Source: Deltaproteobacteria bacterium YD0425bin50
GTDB taxonomy: Bacteria > Desulfobacterota > Desulfobacteria > Desulfobacterales > YD0425bin50
Assembly: GCA_002753105.1 (NCBI GenBank)
Contig: PDZT01000003.1
Location: forward strand, 1 to 64,000
Direction: 5' to 3'
DNA length: 64,000 nucleotides
Part shown: one piece after another, positions 18,061-26,967 of the stretch
Position numbering within the stretch: position 1 is the first letter of the stretch
Layout: each line of letters begins with the position of its first letter
Notes under the pieces: generated by a model
What the model saw: only the letters and a program-made list of their open reading frames with translations
What the model was told of the DNA's origin: nothing
Databases searched by the model: none
Position numbers and translations under genes: made by a program

Positions 18061-19800
18061 ATGGCATTCACATTTAAAGATAAAGTATCCTTAACATTTT
18101 GGGATCACCAGGAAATATCCTCAGGGCCTTATCGGTCAAGATACAATTTAAGAAGTCTCTGGAAACAAACGGTTATGATCTCGATTCTGATTGTACTTAT
18201 CCCATTAATTGGGTTAACTTGCTTTGATTATACAATCACTGAAGAGGCGTATGAATCAGAAATCATGTTGAGAACATCGCGTTTTGTTTCAAATATACGA
18301 CGTACCATTGCATTTTTTCTTTCAGAACGAAGTTTTGCATTAAACTTTATTATACAGGATAATACTTATGAAGAGCTAAGTGAAGCTAAAAGACTATCGT
18401 ATATTTTAAATAATTTAAAACAAAGTTTAGGTGGTTTTACTGACCTTGGGGTTATTGATCAAACTGGAAAACAACACACCTATGTAGGACCTTATGCATT
18501 TAAAGATCTTTATTACAAGGATGCAGCATGGTTTAAACAGGTGGTTCATCAAGGTAATTATATCAGTGATGTGTTTAAAGGGTATCGTAATGCCCCTCAT
18601 CTTGTTGTAGCAATTAAAAAAGAACTTCCCAATGGGGGATTTTTTATTTTACGATCATCTCTTGACAACGAACGGTTCAATGAAATGCTGTCTCATCTTG
18701 AAATCAGCGGATTAGGAGATGCGTTTCTCGTCAATGAGGAAGGCATTCTTCAAACGCCTTCACGGCTTTTTGGTGATGTGCTCCAGTTGATGCCATTACC
18801 TGTACCAAAGCCTTCTGTAAACACAGAAGTGTTAGAAATGAAAAACGCTAAAACGGGAAATTCTCTATTTGTTGGCTATACATATATTAGCGATACTCCC
18901 TATATTCTTATGGTGGTCATGAACAAACAGGAAGCGTTAAAGCCATGGCATACCACAAGGATAAAACTGATTAGTGTTTTAATTGCAACTGTTATCATTA
19001 TATTACTTGTGATTCTTATTATGGTGACATATTTGGTGAATAATATATTTTTAGCCGATCGAAAACGCGCAGAAATTTTACACCATGTTGAATATTCAAA
19101 TAAAATGGCATCTATTGGTCGAATGGCCGCAGGTGTTGCTCATGAAATTAACAACCCGCTTGCAATTATTAATGAAAAAGCTGGATTAATCATGGACCTG
19201 TTTACCTATCGGGACGAATATACCAAAGATGGGAAATTACTTGAGCTGATCAAATCCATTATTTCATCAGTTGAGCGATGCGCTGTGATTACAAAACGAT
19301 TGCTTAGTTTTGCCAGAAACATTGATGTATCGGTCTTCCAACCGATCCGTCTTAAAGAATTTGTTTTTGAAGTACTCGGTTTTTTAGGCAAAGAAGCCGA
19401 ATACCGTTCTATTCAGATTGATGTAAGTGTTGCCGAAGATATTGATGAATTTTTATCTGATAAGGGTAAATTACAGCAAATTTTTTTAAATTTATTTAAT
19501 AATTCAATGGCAGCATTATATGATGGCGGTCGTTTAGAAATCAACGCCGTGAAGAAGAATAAAGAAACCATTTTGATTACGATTGCAGACAGTGGCTGTG
19601 GGATTTCGGAAAAAGACCTAAAGCGCATATTTGAACCATTCTTTACAACCAAACGGAATAAAGGCGGAACTGGTTTAGGCCTTTCGATTACCTATAATCT
19701 TGTACAGGAATTAGGCGGCAATATTTCAGTTGAGAGTAAAGTAGATGAAGGAACACGTTTTTCTATTTTATTACCTTATAAATTAAAAAATGGATCATAA
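18061..19800 (+). CDS. Membrane sensor histidine kinase with Cache-like sensor
   Basis: This is a 579-residue protein. A transmembrane helix near residues 38-56 (VMISILIVLIPLIGLTCF) and another near 300-325 flank a periplasmic domain that looks like a double-Cache sensor (SYILNNLKQSLGGFTDLGVIDQTGK, DVFKGYRNAPHLVVAIK). H361 in VAHEINNPLAIINE is the phosphoacceptor. The ATPase has an N box (LFNNSMAALYDGG), G1 (DSGCGIS), F box (FEPFFTTK) and G2 (GGTGLGLSI), so it should be active. It is directly followed by a single-domain receiver gene two bases later, which is its obvious partner. Confidence 0.93.
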   Translation: MAFTFKDKVSLTFWDHQEISSGPYRSRYNLRSLWKQTVMISILIVLIPLIGLTCFDYTITEEAYESEIMLRTSRFVSNIRRTIAFFLSERSFALNFIIQDNTYEELSEAKRLSYILNNLKQSLGGFTDLGVIDQTGKQHTYVGPYAFKDLYYKDAAWFKQVVHQGNYISDVFKGYRNAPHLVVAIKKELPNGGFFILRSSLDNERFNEMLSHLEISGLGDAFLVNEEGILQTPSRLFGDVLQLMPLPVPKPSVNTEVLEMKNAKTGNSLFVGYTYISDTPYILMVVMNKQEALKPWHTTRIKLISVLIATVIIILLVILIMVTYLVNNIFLADRKRAEILHHVEYSNKMASIGRMAAGVAHEINNPLAIINEKAGLIMDLFTYRDEYTKDGKLLELIKSIISSVERCAVITKRLLSFARNIDVSVFQPIRLKEFVFEVLGFLGKEAEYRSIQIDVSVAEDIDEFLSDKGKLQQIFLNLFNNSMAALYDGGRLEINAVKKNKETILITIADSGCGISEKDLKRIFEPFFTTKRNKGGTGLGLSITYNLVQELGGNISVESKVDEGTRFSILLPYKLKNGS

Positions 19801-19802
19801 CC

Positions 19803-20168
19803 ATGCGAATCTTACTTGTTGATGATGAAAAAGAACTCGTATCAACCTTAGCAGAGCGTCTTCAACTACGAGGGATTGAAGCAGATTGGGTTACCCAGCC
19901 TGAAAAAGCCTTGAAGTTAACTGAAGAGAAGCAATATGATATCGCTGTGTTAGACATAAAAATGCCAAAAATTGGCGGTTTGCAATTAAAAAAAATATTA
20001 CAGAAAAAATGGCCGAACATGAAATTTATTTTTTTAACAGGTCATGGCTCAGAAGATGATTATCGTGCAGGATCGGCTGAAGCTGGTGCTCAATTCTATT
20101 TGGTGAAGCCAGTTAAAATTGAATCACTGATTGAAAAAATGAAAACTGTATTAAACTCAAACACATAA
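19803..20168 (+). CDS. Single-domain response regulator
   Basis: This 121-residue protein is only a receiver domain: VDDEKE at 6-11, phosphoacceptor D51 in AVLDIKMPK, T in FLTGHGS and the late K in YLVKPVK. There is no output domain, so it acts by protein contact or in a relay. It lies two bases after the sensor kinase and is translationally linked. Confidence 0.92.
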   Translation: MRILLVDDEKELVSTLAERLQLRGIEADWVTQPEKALKLTEEKQYDIAVLDIKMPKIGGLQLKKILQKKWPNMKFIFLTGHGSEDDYRAGSAEAGAQFYLVKPVKIESLIEKMKTVLNSNT

Positions 20169-20179
20169 GGTACATATAC

Positions 20180-20833
20180 ATGGAATATAATGGTATAATT
20201 GGGAAATCGGGACTACAGTTTTTTGGCAAGATTTCTGCCTCAATATCGCATGAAATTAAAAATGCGCTTGCCATCATCAATGAAAATGCTGGGTTGTTAG
20301 AAGATTTTGTATTGATGGCAGAACAAGGACTGCCTCTGGACCCGGAACGCATCAAAACGCTGTCATCCAAGATCATGAAACAGATTCAGCGTGCAGATAC
20401 CATTATTAAAAACATGAATCAATTTGCTCATAGTATTGATGCAGATGAAAAAAATATTGATATAAACATGATCCTTGAGCTTATTATCGCTCTTTCCGCA
20501 AGAGCTGCAAGCATGAAAGGCGTAACGCTAGTTTTTTTACCCGCTTCACGATCTCTTAGTATTGAGACCAACCCGTTTTTTCTGTTGAATCTGATGCATT
20601 CTCTGATTATTACATCCTTGGACCATCTCGGTGGGAATAAACAGCTAACCATTTCGAGCCGATCCTTTTTGGATTGTGGTTGTATTGAATTATGTGGAAT
20701 TGAACGACTGGAAAGCGAATCTCTGTTGAATCATCCAGAACGCACAGCTATTGCCTCGTTGATTCAGGCAAACGTTGTTGCCAATATCCAAAACCATAAA
20801 ATTGAAATTTATTTACCTTGTAAACCTGCTTAA
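20180..20833 (+). CDS. Histidine-kinase-like protein lacking a recognisable ATP-binding site
   Basis: In this 217-residue protein, residues 13-85 form a DHp-like helix with H24 in ISHEIKNALAIINE, very similar to the site in the sensor kinase at 18061, so the two probably share an origin. The second half has the size of a HATPase domain. However, the N-box region (LLNLMHSLIITSLDHL) lacks the Asn pattern, and no DxGxG or GxGLGL glycine box is present. It therefore probably cannot phosphorylate itself and may act as a phosphotransfer protein between the receivers around it. It has no transmembrane segment. Confidence 0.75.
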   Translation: MEYNGIIGKSGLQFFGKISASISHEIKNALAIINENAGLLEDFVLMAEQGLPLDPERIKTLSSKIMKQIQRADTIIKNMNQFAHSIDADEKNIDINMILELIIALSARAASMKGVTLVFLPASRSLSIETNPFFLLNLMHSLIITSLDHLGGNKQLTISSRSFLDCGCIELCGIERLESESLLNHPERTAIASLIQANVVANIQNHKIEIYLPCKPA

Positions 20834-20865
20834 CTCAAAAAAAAAAAACTGAAGGAGAAATGATC

Positions 20866-21291
20866 ATGGAAAGAATTTTATTGGTAGATGATGAAAAAGA
20901 ATTTATTGAACCGCTTGCAGAAAGAATGCGCAATCGTGGTATGAACGTATCAACCAGCACATGTGCCAAGGAGGCTATCAAAAAAGTTCAACAGGAAACG
21001 TATGATGCAATCATTTTGGATTTAAGAATGCCTGAAATGGATGGGATCGAAGCGTTATCTGTTCTAAAAGAAAAAAATCCGGATTTGCAAGTCATTTTAC
21101 TGACAGGCCATGCCACTGTTGAACAAGGTGTACAAGCCATGAAACTTGGCGCTATGGATTTTTTAGAAAAACCGATTGATATTAAAGTGCTCAGTGAAAA
21201 AATCAAAAAAGCAAAAGCAGAAAAGATGATTCTTGTGGAAAAACGATCAGAAGAAAAGATAAAAAAGATTATGATAGAAAAGGGATGGTAG
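20866..21291 (+). CDS. Response regulator, receiver domain only
   Basis: This 141-residue protein is started at the ATG at 20866, where AAGGAG (20852-20857) has eight-base spacing; an ATG at 20860 is too close. Receiver residues are DD in LLVDDEKE, D52 in IILDLRMPE, T in LLTGHAT and K in FLEKPID. A basic helical tail (KAKAEKMILVEKRSEEKIKKI) follows, with no DNA-binding domain. It is the last gene of the tetR-sulP-phosphorelay operon. Confidence 0.92.
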   Translation: MERILLVDDEKEFIEPLAERMRNRGMNVSTSTCAKEAIKKVQQETYDAIILDLRMPEMDGIEALSVLKEKNPDLQVILLTGHATVEQGVQAMKLGAMDFLEKPIDIKVLSEKIKKAKAEKMILVEKRSEEKIKKIMIEKGW

Positions 21292-21303
21292 GTTTTTGTC
21301 CCC

Positions 21304-21375
21304 CTTCTTGCTCTTACTCTTGCTCTTACTCTTCATTGTAATTCACAATTTGCGATCAAGAGTAAGAGCAAGAAG
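21304..21375. repeat. Long inverted repeat between convergent genes
   Basis: CTTCTTGCTCTTACTCTT (21304-21321) is perfectly repeated in inverted orientation at 21358-21375. The left arm also contains a direct duplication of the GCTCTTACTCTT unit. It lies between the converging response regulator and Pnkp-like genes and could block transcription in both directions, although no clear U-tract follows either arm. Confidence 0.65.
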
Positions 21376-21385
21376 AGCAAAAAAA

Positions 21386-22699
21386 TCAAGTTATTAAATT
21401 AGTAAGCTCGTCTATCTCGTAATATGGTTTATTTGCTTTTATGGAAATAAATTTTTTTTCTGGATACTGCAATGCGGTTAAAGCCCCTCCAAAAACACAA
21501 CCTGTATCGATATTGACGGTGCGGTTGAACCATTGTGGTTTTTCAACAGGAATATGTCCATAGACAATACGAGCATCACCTGAGTGTTTAGCTGGCCATT
21601 CTGGTTGATATGAAGGAACAATACCCAGTTGTGGCTCACTTATATTTTCTCCATACAAACAAAAATGGTTGACTGCCTTCGAAATTCTGCCTTGCATATT
21701 CTGTAACATTCCAGCATGTGAAACAATTAAGTTGCCGTGATCAAATAGATAATGATAGCTTAACTGTTCTAAAAACTGCTGAATATATTGCATATAAAGG
21801 TAATGGATTCCTATGGGAATGGATTCAAATGCTTGAAGCGTCTTTTTTAAAGAGCTGTGACAATTTTTTCCGCAAGACTTAAACCAATTCAATAAAAACC
21901 GTTCATGGTCACCCAAAATACAATACGCATTCCCTTCATGAACCATGTTTGAAATTAATGATATAGTTTCAAGAATTTTCGGGCCATAATTCACAACATC
22001 GCCTATAAAAATTACTTTTCGGTTAGTTGGATGCTTGTAGAAAAGATTATATTCTTGAAAAATAGGCGAGGCTATCAGGTGTTGTTGATAGCCAAGCTTT
22101 TCAAGTAAAACGATCAATTCATCATAGCATCCATGTATATCACCAATGATGTCAAACGGTCCTTCGATAAGGTGACGATCACATGCAAGTGGTTCTAGTT
22201 CCACATGAATTTCATCTACTGAAGTGTCATCGTTAATATAGTATATTTTATGAAATCCTTCATTTACAATCTCGATAAGCGAATTTTGGAGCTGATAGTG
22301 CTGTCTATGAATAATAAACGGATCAACTTGCCGATCAAATCGCAATTGATTTCTATCTTGACATGTCTTTTCAGAAAAATTAAACACAATTGCTATGGGT
22401 AATATGTGATACGACTTTGCGAATTTCAGTAGAGGTTGCCGAGCAGCTTTAAGAACATTTGTGGAATCGATGATTGTTAATTTCCCTTTTTTAAGCCTGT
22501 TTTGGGCAATAAAGTCAAGAATTTCAAAGGCTTCACCTGTAACAGTCTGATCATTTTCATCATCTGAAATCATCCCGCGAAAAAAGTCTGAGGAGAGGAT
22601 TGAAGTAGATTGGAAATGCTTTTTCGCAAAACTTGTTTTGCCAGAACCAGAAGGGCCAATTAGAATAACAAGTGCTAATTGGGGGATATTAATTTTCAT
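21386..22699 (-). CDS. Pnkp-type polynucleotide 5'-kinase / 3'-phosphatase without ligase domain
   Basis: In this 437-residue protein, residues 10-170 form a P-loop kinase (GPSGSGKTSFAKK, K21; D38 in SSDFFRG). Residues 180-430 form a calcineurin-like phosphoesterase: D187 and H189 in GDIHG, D234 in FIGDVV, GDHE at 263-266, H328 in VSHAG, H382 in YGHIPV, D398 in NIDTG. This order and numbering follow bacterial Pnkp, which heals RNA ends, but the C-terminal ligase half (to about 850 residues) is missing. Two phosphatase positions differ: the usual GNHE is GDHE and the usual DRG is NYG. It is divergent from the RAMP operon, sharing a 167-base promoter region. Confidence 0.85.
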   Translation of the reverse strand: MKINIPQLALVILIGPSGSGKTSFAKKHFQSTSILSSDFFRGMISDDENDQTVTGEAFEILDFIAQNRLKKGKLTIIDSTNVLKAARQPLLKFAKSYHILPIAIVFNFSEKTCQDRNQLRFDRQVDPFIIHRQHYQLQNSLIEIVNEGFHKIYYINDDTSVDEIHVELEPLACDRHLIEGPFDIIGDIHGCYDELIVLLEKLGYQQHLIASPIFQEYNLFYKHPTNRKVIFIGDVVNYGPKILETISLISNMVHEGNAYCILGDHERFLLNWFKSCGKNCHSSLKKTLQAFESIPIGIHYLYMQYIQQFLEQLSYHYLFDHGNLIVSHAGMLQNMQGRISKAVNHFCLYGENISEPQLGIVPSYQPEWPAKHSGDARIVYGHIPVEKPQWFNRTVNIDTGCVFGGALTALQYPEKKFISIKANKPYYEIDELTNLIT

Positions 22700-22771
22700 T
22701 TTTTACCTTTGTTTTTTACAAAATAATTGAATTCTTGCGTAAGTCAATATTCTGAAAATGAATTTAACTTC

Positions 22772-22800
22772 TTGTACTATATCGATTATTTTGATATACG
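22772..22800 (+). promoter_or_regulatory. Candidate promoter of the RAMP operon
   Basis: TTGTAC (22772-22777) and TATACG (22795-22800) are spaced by 17 bases and lie 67 bases before the RAMP gene. The match to consensus is moderate. The same AT-rich intergenic region must also hold the promoter for the divergent Pnkp-like gene. Confidence 0.35.
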
Positions 22801-22866
22801 ATTTTTTTTAATTAAAGGGCAAGCATAAGTTAAGTCAAATGTAAAAAATTCAATAAGGAGAAAATT

Positions 22867-25800
22867 ATGATAATCGCGGGTGAATTGATAGCGGAAAGCC
22901 CAATATATCGGGGGAATTCTCGAAAAACTCTTTTTACCAGAGATGGGGATGGAACACAGCGTTTGGTATCTTTAGCCGGAGAAATATCGGGCACAGCTCA
23001 GGCACTTATGGATGCTTTTATTGGTAGATCAAAAAATTCCAAAAATATGGGGCTGATTAATCGACTTTGGGAGAGATTATACAAATCGCCTTTTCCAGAC
23101 GGACTTATTTCAAAGATAGATTGCAAATTAAGAGCGGATTATTATCCTAAAAATAAACTGTTTGATTTACGCATGGGAATCAAACTAGATGACGATCGTT
23201 GGGCAATTGAGGCTCATAAAAATTACAAAATCGAAACATTATATCGTAATTCAGTTTTTGATTTTGCAATGTATGTCAATGATGGAATGGCACAACGAGA
23301 TAACAATATGGTTAAGCTATATTTTATTTTAGATGAGTTGAAGGCAGGAAGATTTTGGTTTGGGGCTGGCAAAAGTAAAGGATTGGGAAGATGTAAATTA
23401 AAGTTGAATACAAAATTAGAAGCCCCCAAACAATTACCCCAGATCAATTCACAGGCAAATCATTTATGCATTCAAATGACTATTGATTCGCAAAATCCTA
23501 TTTTGATTGGCTGGCCTTGGGGAAAATTAGACCCGGACACACCTGCATTCGCTAACGTTAAAGGAAAATTTCTTATCGAAGGCTTAAGCGAGCTGCCTGA
23601 TACTCTTTCGAGTCGTCTATCCACAAGTATTGGAGGGTCAATATCGGATATGAACGACTGGAAAAAGAAGTTTGCAGAAAGTCTTCCGCAGGCGATGATA
23701 TATGCGTTGTTGGATCAGCCCACAAGCACACAGGTTAAATATATTTTACCGAAAACTTCAGTTAACAAACTGGCGAAAGGTAAGTATCCAATTGCTCAAA
23801 AGATTCTTGATAAGCTTGCACCTGTTCTTGATAAAGAATATGACAGTCAGGAAGACAGCATTGCTGAAATTAATGAACTTTTAGGAAAAGAGGCTTCTAA
23901 AATAATAAAACGCGTAGAATCTTTGTTTGAAAATAAAACAATCACTGGAAAAAGCATAAATAAAAATAATTTACAATCCATTACGACTTCTTTTGGATTA
24001 TTGCCGGATCAACTACAGTCTATTGAAAGTGCGGGAGTTGATGAAGCCAAACTAAAACCGATTATATCTGAAATTTGCAAAAAGGTACTCCCCCGATTAT
24101 ATCAAGGGATTGATCGTCAGGTAAAGATGCTGCAAAGTGATCTTTGGGTTGACACAGAAATCACAGGGCGTCGAGAGCATTTGCAAATCAAAGAAATGTT
24201 GTTAAACGGAAAAATTACAGAAAGGGATTGGGATAATTTTTCAAAACCCCCTGCGAGTATTAAAGAAACAGTTTGGCGTCAGTTTAAGAAAGAACATGAG
24301 AATGTTCGGTATAAATTCATGATGAACATGCAAAATCTCAAAAAAAGTATTCAAAATGACAAGAACTATATTGAATTTTTGGAGGTTTTTCGTAATCAGG
24401 TTCGTCAGGAACTGAGTCAGCTTAACAATATTGATTTTCGTTCTGGAGGGCCAGATCATGAAATTTCCAAAAAATATGGTAAGCCATATGATAATATGTT
24501 TATGCGCATGATGATATGGGCACCTTCTCAACAGAAAAAAGGTGAATGGGAAATTTTTATTCCGGGGTCAACGCTAAAAGGTGCATTTCGAAAACGGGCA
24601 AGTATGCTCTTAAATACGATTATGGGTGACCGAAGACGAGGTCAATTCATTATCGATCGGTTATTTGGAAAACAAGGGAGTACAGGTCTTCTCTTTTTTT
24701 CAGATGCATATTTGGTAAACCCAAAAGACATTAATACAAAATTTTGTTCATTAGATGGCATTCGCATGGACCCCGCAACTGGCACTCCAGTTGAAGAAGC
24801 CAAAGCTGATTTCTTATTTACTTATGGAAGTGATCTTAAATTTGCTTTTCGACTCGATTTGCAGGATATTACTGAAGCAGATTCAGATTCTCTTGCAGTA
24901 TTTGGTTATTTGCTGAACGATTTTGGCCGTGGAGATATTCCTATTGGATCATTAAAAACATCTGGATTTGGATGGGTGAAATCATCCATTGACAATATTG
25001 AATGGTTAACGCTTTCCAATCGTGGTATCCATCAAAAATTCTTCGGCAAACTTAAATCATCTGGTCAATCAGGTCTGTGGAGTCAGACACTGATTAAAGG
25101 TCAGGAAATCACTACATTGATTCAAAGCATGCAAGCCGAAAAACTGTCCCAAAAAGAAACTGAGGCTATTTGTCCCATTCCAAGAGCAAGAGAAGGCTTT
25201 ATTTCTCATAGTGCTTTTGGCGGATATTGTGGCCATCTAAATGTAATCGGAGAAATCGTTACGCCAATCTCTATTTGTGAAAGTGGAGAACCGACCTTTC
25301 AGAAAAAAATTGAAAATTCGCTTGTCAAAGGCTGGGACTTTTTTTCATTTAGTGCGCCAGAAGCCAATTCGCGCAGTACTGAAAAAAACTATGCCATTCC
25401 AAGTAAAAGCCTCAAAGGAATGATCCGGCATATTTATGCGATAACGAGCAATTCTACAAAAGAAACTCCAGATATCAGCCGGCTGAATCCCACGGATAGT
25501 TTATTCGGCTGGGTTGGTAAACGGCCAAACGAAGCCATTATGGGAAGAATTTCTATTGATTTCGGAAAATTTACGGATACCCGGCTTTCATGGTATAAAA
25601 TCCCCTATCCGTATGGATCATGGCAATTTAAAAATAACCAATGGCAACAAATTGAAAAAGGGTCTGTTCAAAAAATTCAAGTTAATAATCAATGGCGCAT
25701 ATTTCCAAATGTTCCCCTTGCACCCTGTGTTTATCAATTAAACGATGATTTCCAGCCGGATACACCTCAAGCTGCATATGTTCATGCGATGCTTCCCGGT

Positions 25801-26094
25801 GTACCCTTTACATTCTCTATTCGTTTCTGGAACCTTGAAAAAGAAGAATTACAAAGATTAATCTGGTGCATCCAGTTAGATAATTCAATGGCTCATAAAA
25901 TTGGCAATCATCGATATCTGGGCTTAGGAACGGTTCGTTTTCAAATTTCACCAGAAAGTCATTTAATTGATTGGAAAGCCCGTTATGAAGGTCGATCTGA
26001 TAAAACGTGGCAAATTCCTATAACCGTATCTGAATGGATCAATCCTAAGGTACTTTCCAATTTATCCACTTTGCAGCAATTGCTAAAATGTTAA
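22867..26094 (+). CDS. Multi-RAMP protein (three Cas7/Csm3-like modules fused)
   Basis: In this 1075-residue protein I see three RAMP-like modules. Module 1 (1-180) has SPIYRGNSR at the start and a Gly-rich loop, FWFGAGKSKGLGRCK, at about 162-176. Module 2 (about 195-740) has PGSTLKGAFRKRAS near 566 and a closing loop, IPIGSLKTSGFGWVKSS, near 690, with a large helical insert at about 270-510. Module 3 (about 770-1075) has IPSKSLKGMIRHIY near 845 and HRYLGLGTVRF near 1017. S-x-KG-x-R and Gly-rich loops are hallmarks of Csm3/Csm5/Cmr-type CRISPR RAMPs, which bind RNA. AAGGAG precedes the ATG. The fusion and its neighbours match no CRISPR subtype I know. Confidence 0.8.
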   Translation: MIIAGELIAESPIYRGNSRKTLFTRDGDGTQRLVSLAGEISGTAQALMDAFIGRSKNSKNMGLINRLWERLYKSPFPDGLISKIDCKLRADYYPKNKLFDLRMGIKLDDDRWAIEAHKNYKIETLYRNSVFDFAMYVNDGMAQRDNNMVKLYFILDELKAGRFWFGAGKSKGLGRCKLKLNTKLEAPKQLPQINSQANHLCIQMTIDSQNPILIGWPWGKLDPDTPAFANVKGKFLIEGLSELPDTLSSRLSTSIGGSISDMNDWKKKFAESLPQAMIYALLDQPTSTQVKYILPKTSVNKLAKGKYPIAQKILDKLAPVLDKEYDSQEDSIAEINELLGKEASKIIKRVESLFENKTITGKSINKNNLQSITTSFGLLPDQLQSIESAGVDEAKLKPIISEICKKVLPRLYQGIDRQVKMLQSDLWVDTEITGRREHLQIKEMLLNGKITERDWDNFSKPPASIKETVWRQFKKEHENVRYKFMMNMQNLKKSIQNDKNYIEFLEVFRNQVRQELSQLNNIDFRSGGPDHEISKKYGKPYDNMFMRMMIWAPSQQKKGEWEIFIPGSTLKGAFRKRASMLLNTIMGDRRRGQFIIDRLFGKQGSTGLLFFSDAYLVNPKDINTKFCSLDGIRMDPATGTPVEEAKADFLFTYGSDLKFAFRLDLQDITEADSDSLAVFGYLLNDFGRGDIPIGSLKTSGFGWVKSSIDNIEWLTLSNRGIHQKFFGKLKSSGQSGLWSQTLIKGQEITTLIQSMQAEKLSQKETEAICPIPRAREGFISHSAFGGYCGHLNVIGEIVTPISICESGEPTFQKKIENSLVKGWDFFSFSAPEANSRSTEKNYAIPSKSLKGMIRHIYAITSNSTKETPDISRLNPTDSLFGWVGKRPNEAIMGRISIDFGKFTDTRLSWYKIPYPYGSWQFKNNQWQQIEKGSVQKIQVNNQWRIFPNVPLAPCVYQLNDDFQPDTPQAAYVHAMLPGVPFTFSIRFWNLEKEELQRLIWCIQLDNSMAHKIGNHRYLGLGTVRFQISPESHLIDWKARYEGRSDKTWQIPITVSEWINPKVLSNLSTLQQLLKC

Positions 26095-26966
26095 CTGAAT
26101 TTGATCTATTAAGGCGGTCTCAATCTGGTCTGGAATTATTGGCTATACTGACATTGCTAAACAAAGGGCCTTCCATTTTATCAATGCAAATGGAATTGGG
26201 ACCGCCTTATTCAATTTTAAATGGCCCTTGTACAAAATGCTGGTTAAACGTTAGAGAAGCTGAACACATGTACTGCGAGCTTTGTTTAAGTATCATGGAA
26301 TATAAAAAAGGAGTTGGGAAGTACATACGTAACACCGCAGTTATATGGGGATATCTCAATAGGATTCCTGAGTATTTTCATGAAAATATGTGGAAAACTG
26401 GTAATAAACCATCAGGAATTTATATTCATCCACCATCTTCTTTTTTGTTAATGATTCCAAAGGATGAAATCAGGCTGTTTTTAAAAGAGCTGACGCTTCG
26501 CTATGGAGATGATATTCAAGGACTACTTCAGATTTTTCCGACCTCGGGGATGAAACGGATAACCATGGGAGAAGCTTTATGCCGAGCTATTCATTATGAA
26601 AATTGTTACCCACTGGACAATCTGAGGATTCGTTTCTATTCTAATCCATTACAGCTTAATCGTCCGCATATCAGGGATAGTAAAGGAATGTTGACTTTTG
26701 AAATCTGTGAATTTTTGGATTTATTAGAAATGGCCAGTATATTTCGGTCTTTACTTACAAAAGACCAGCAAATTGATTTGTATGAAATTTTTACCAAATG
26801 TGAAGATGTCAGGGAACTCAGCTTTTTTTGGGGACGTTTTTATGGTGTAATTGGTGAAAAAGCTAAAGATATGTTGTCAACCTGGGACATTAGACAATGG
26901 TCTCAAAATAAATTTGAATTAATTTATGAATTAAGGGATTATGTGGCCTTTTCAAAAACAGATTAG
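26088..26966 (+). CDS. Zinc-ribbon protein of the RAMP operon, function unknown
   Basis: This 292-residue protein overlaps the RAMP gene by seven bases. Cys pairs GPCTKCW (C48, C51) and YCELCL (C63, C66), followed by a Gly-lysine helix (GVGKYIR), resemble the zinc ribbon between the palm domains of Cas10/Csm1. A RYGDDIQ stretch at 138-144 superficially recalls the Cas10 GGDD motif, but flanking residues do not clearly fit a palm strand. It is far shorter than Cas10 (600-900 residues) and has no HD domain. It may be a reduced large subunit or an unrelated adaptor; I do not assign a function. Confidence 0.7.
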   Translation: MLTEFDLLRRSQSGLELLAILTLLNKGPSILSMQMELGPPYSILNGPCTKCWLNVREAEHMYCELCLSIMEYKKGVGKYIRNTAVIWGYLNRIPEYFHENMWKTGNKPSGIYIHPPSSFLLMIPKDEIRLFLKELTLRYGDDIQGLLQIFPTSGMKRITMGEALCRAIHYENCYPLDNLRIRFYSNPLQLNRPHIRDSKGMLTFEICEFLDLLEMASIFRSLLTKDQQIDLYEIFTKCEDVRELSFFWGRFYGVIGEKAKDMLSTWDIRQWSQNKFELIYELRDYVAFSKTD

Positions 26967-26967
26967 A

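Noticed and set aside
26502-26513. YGDD as proof of a cyclase/polymerase active site
   Set aside because: Four residues alone are weak evidence; neighbouring sequence looks partly helical, so I treat it only as a hypothesis.
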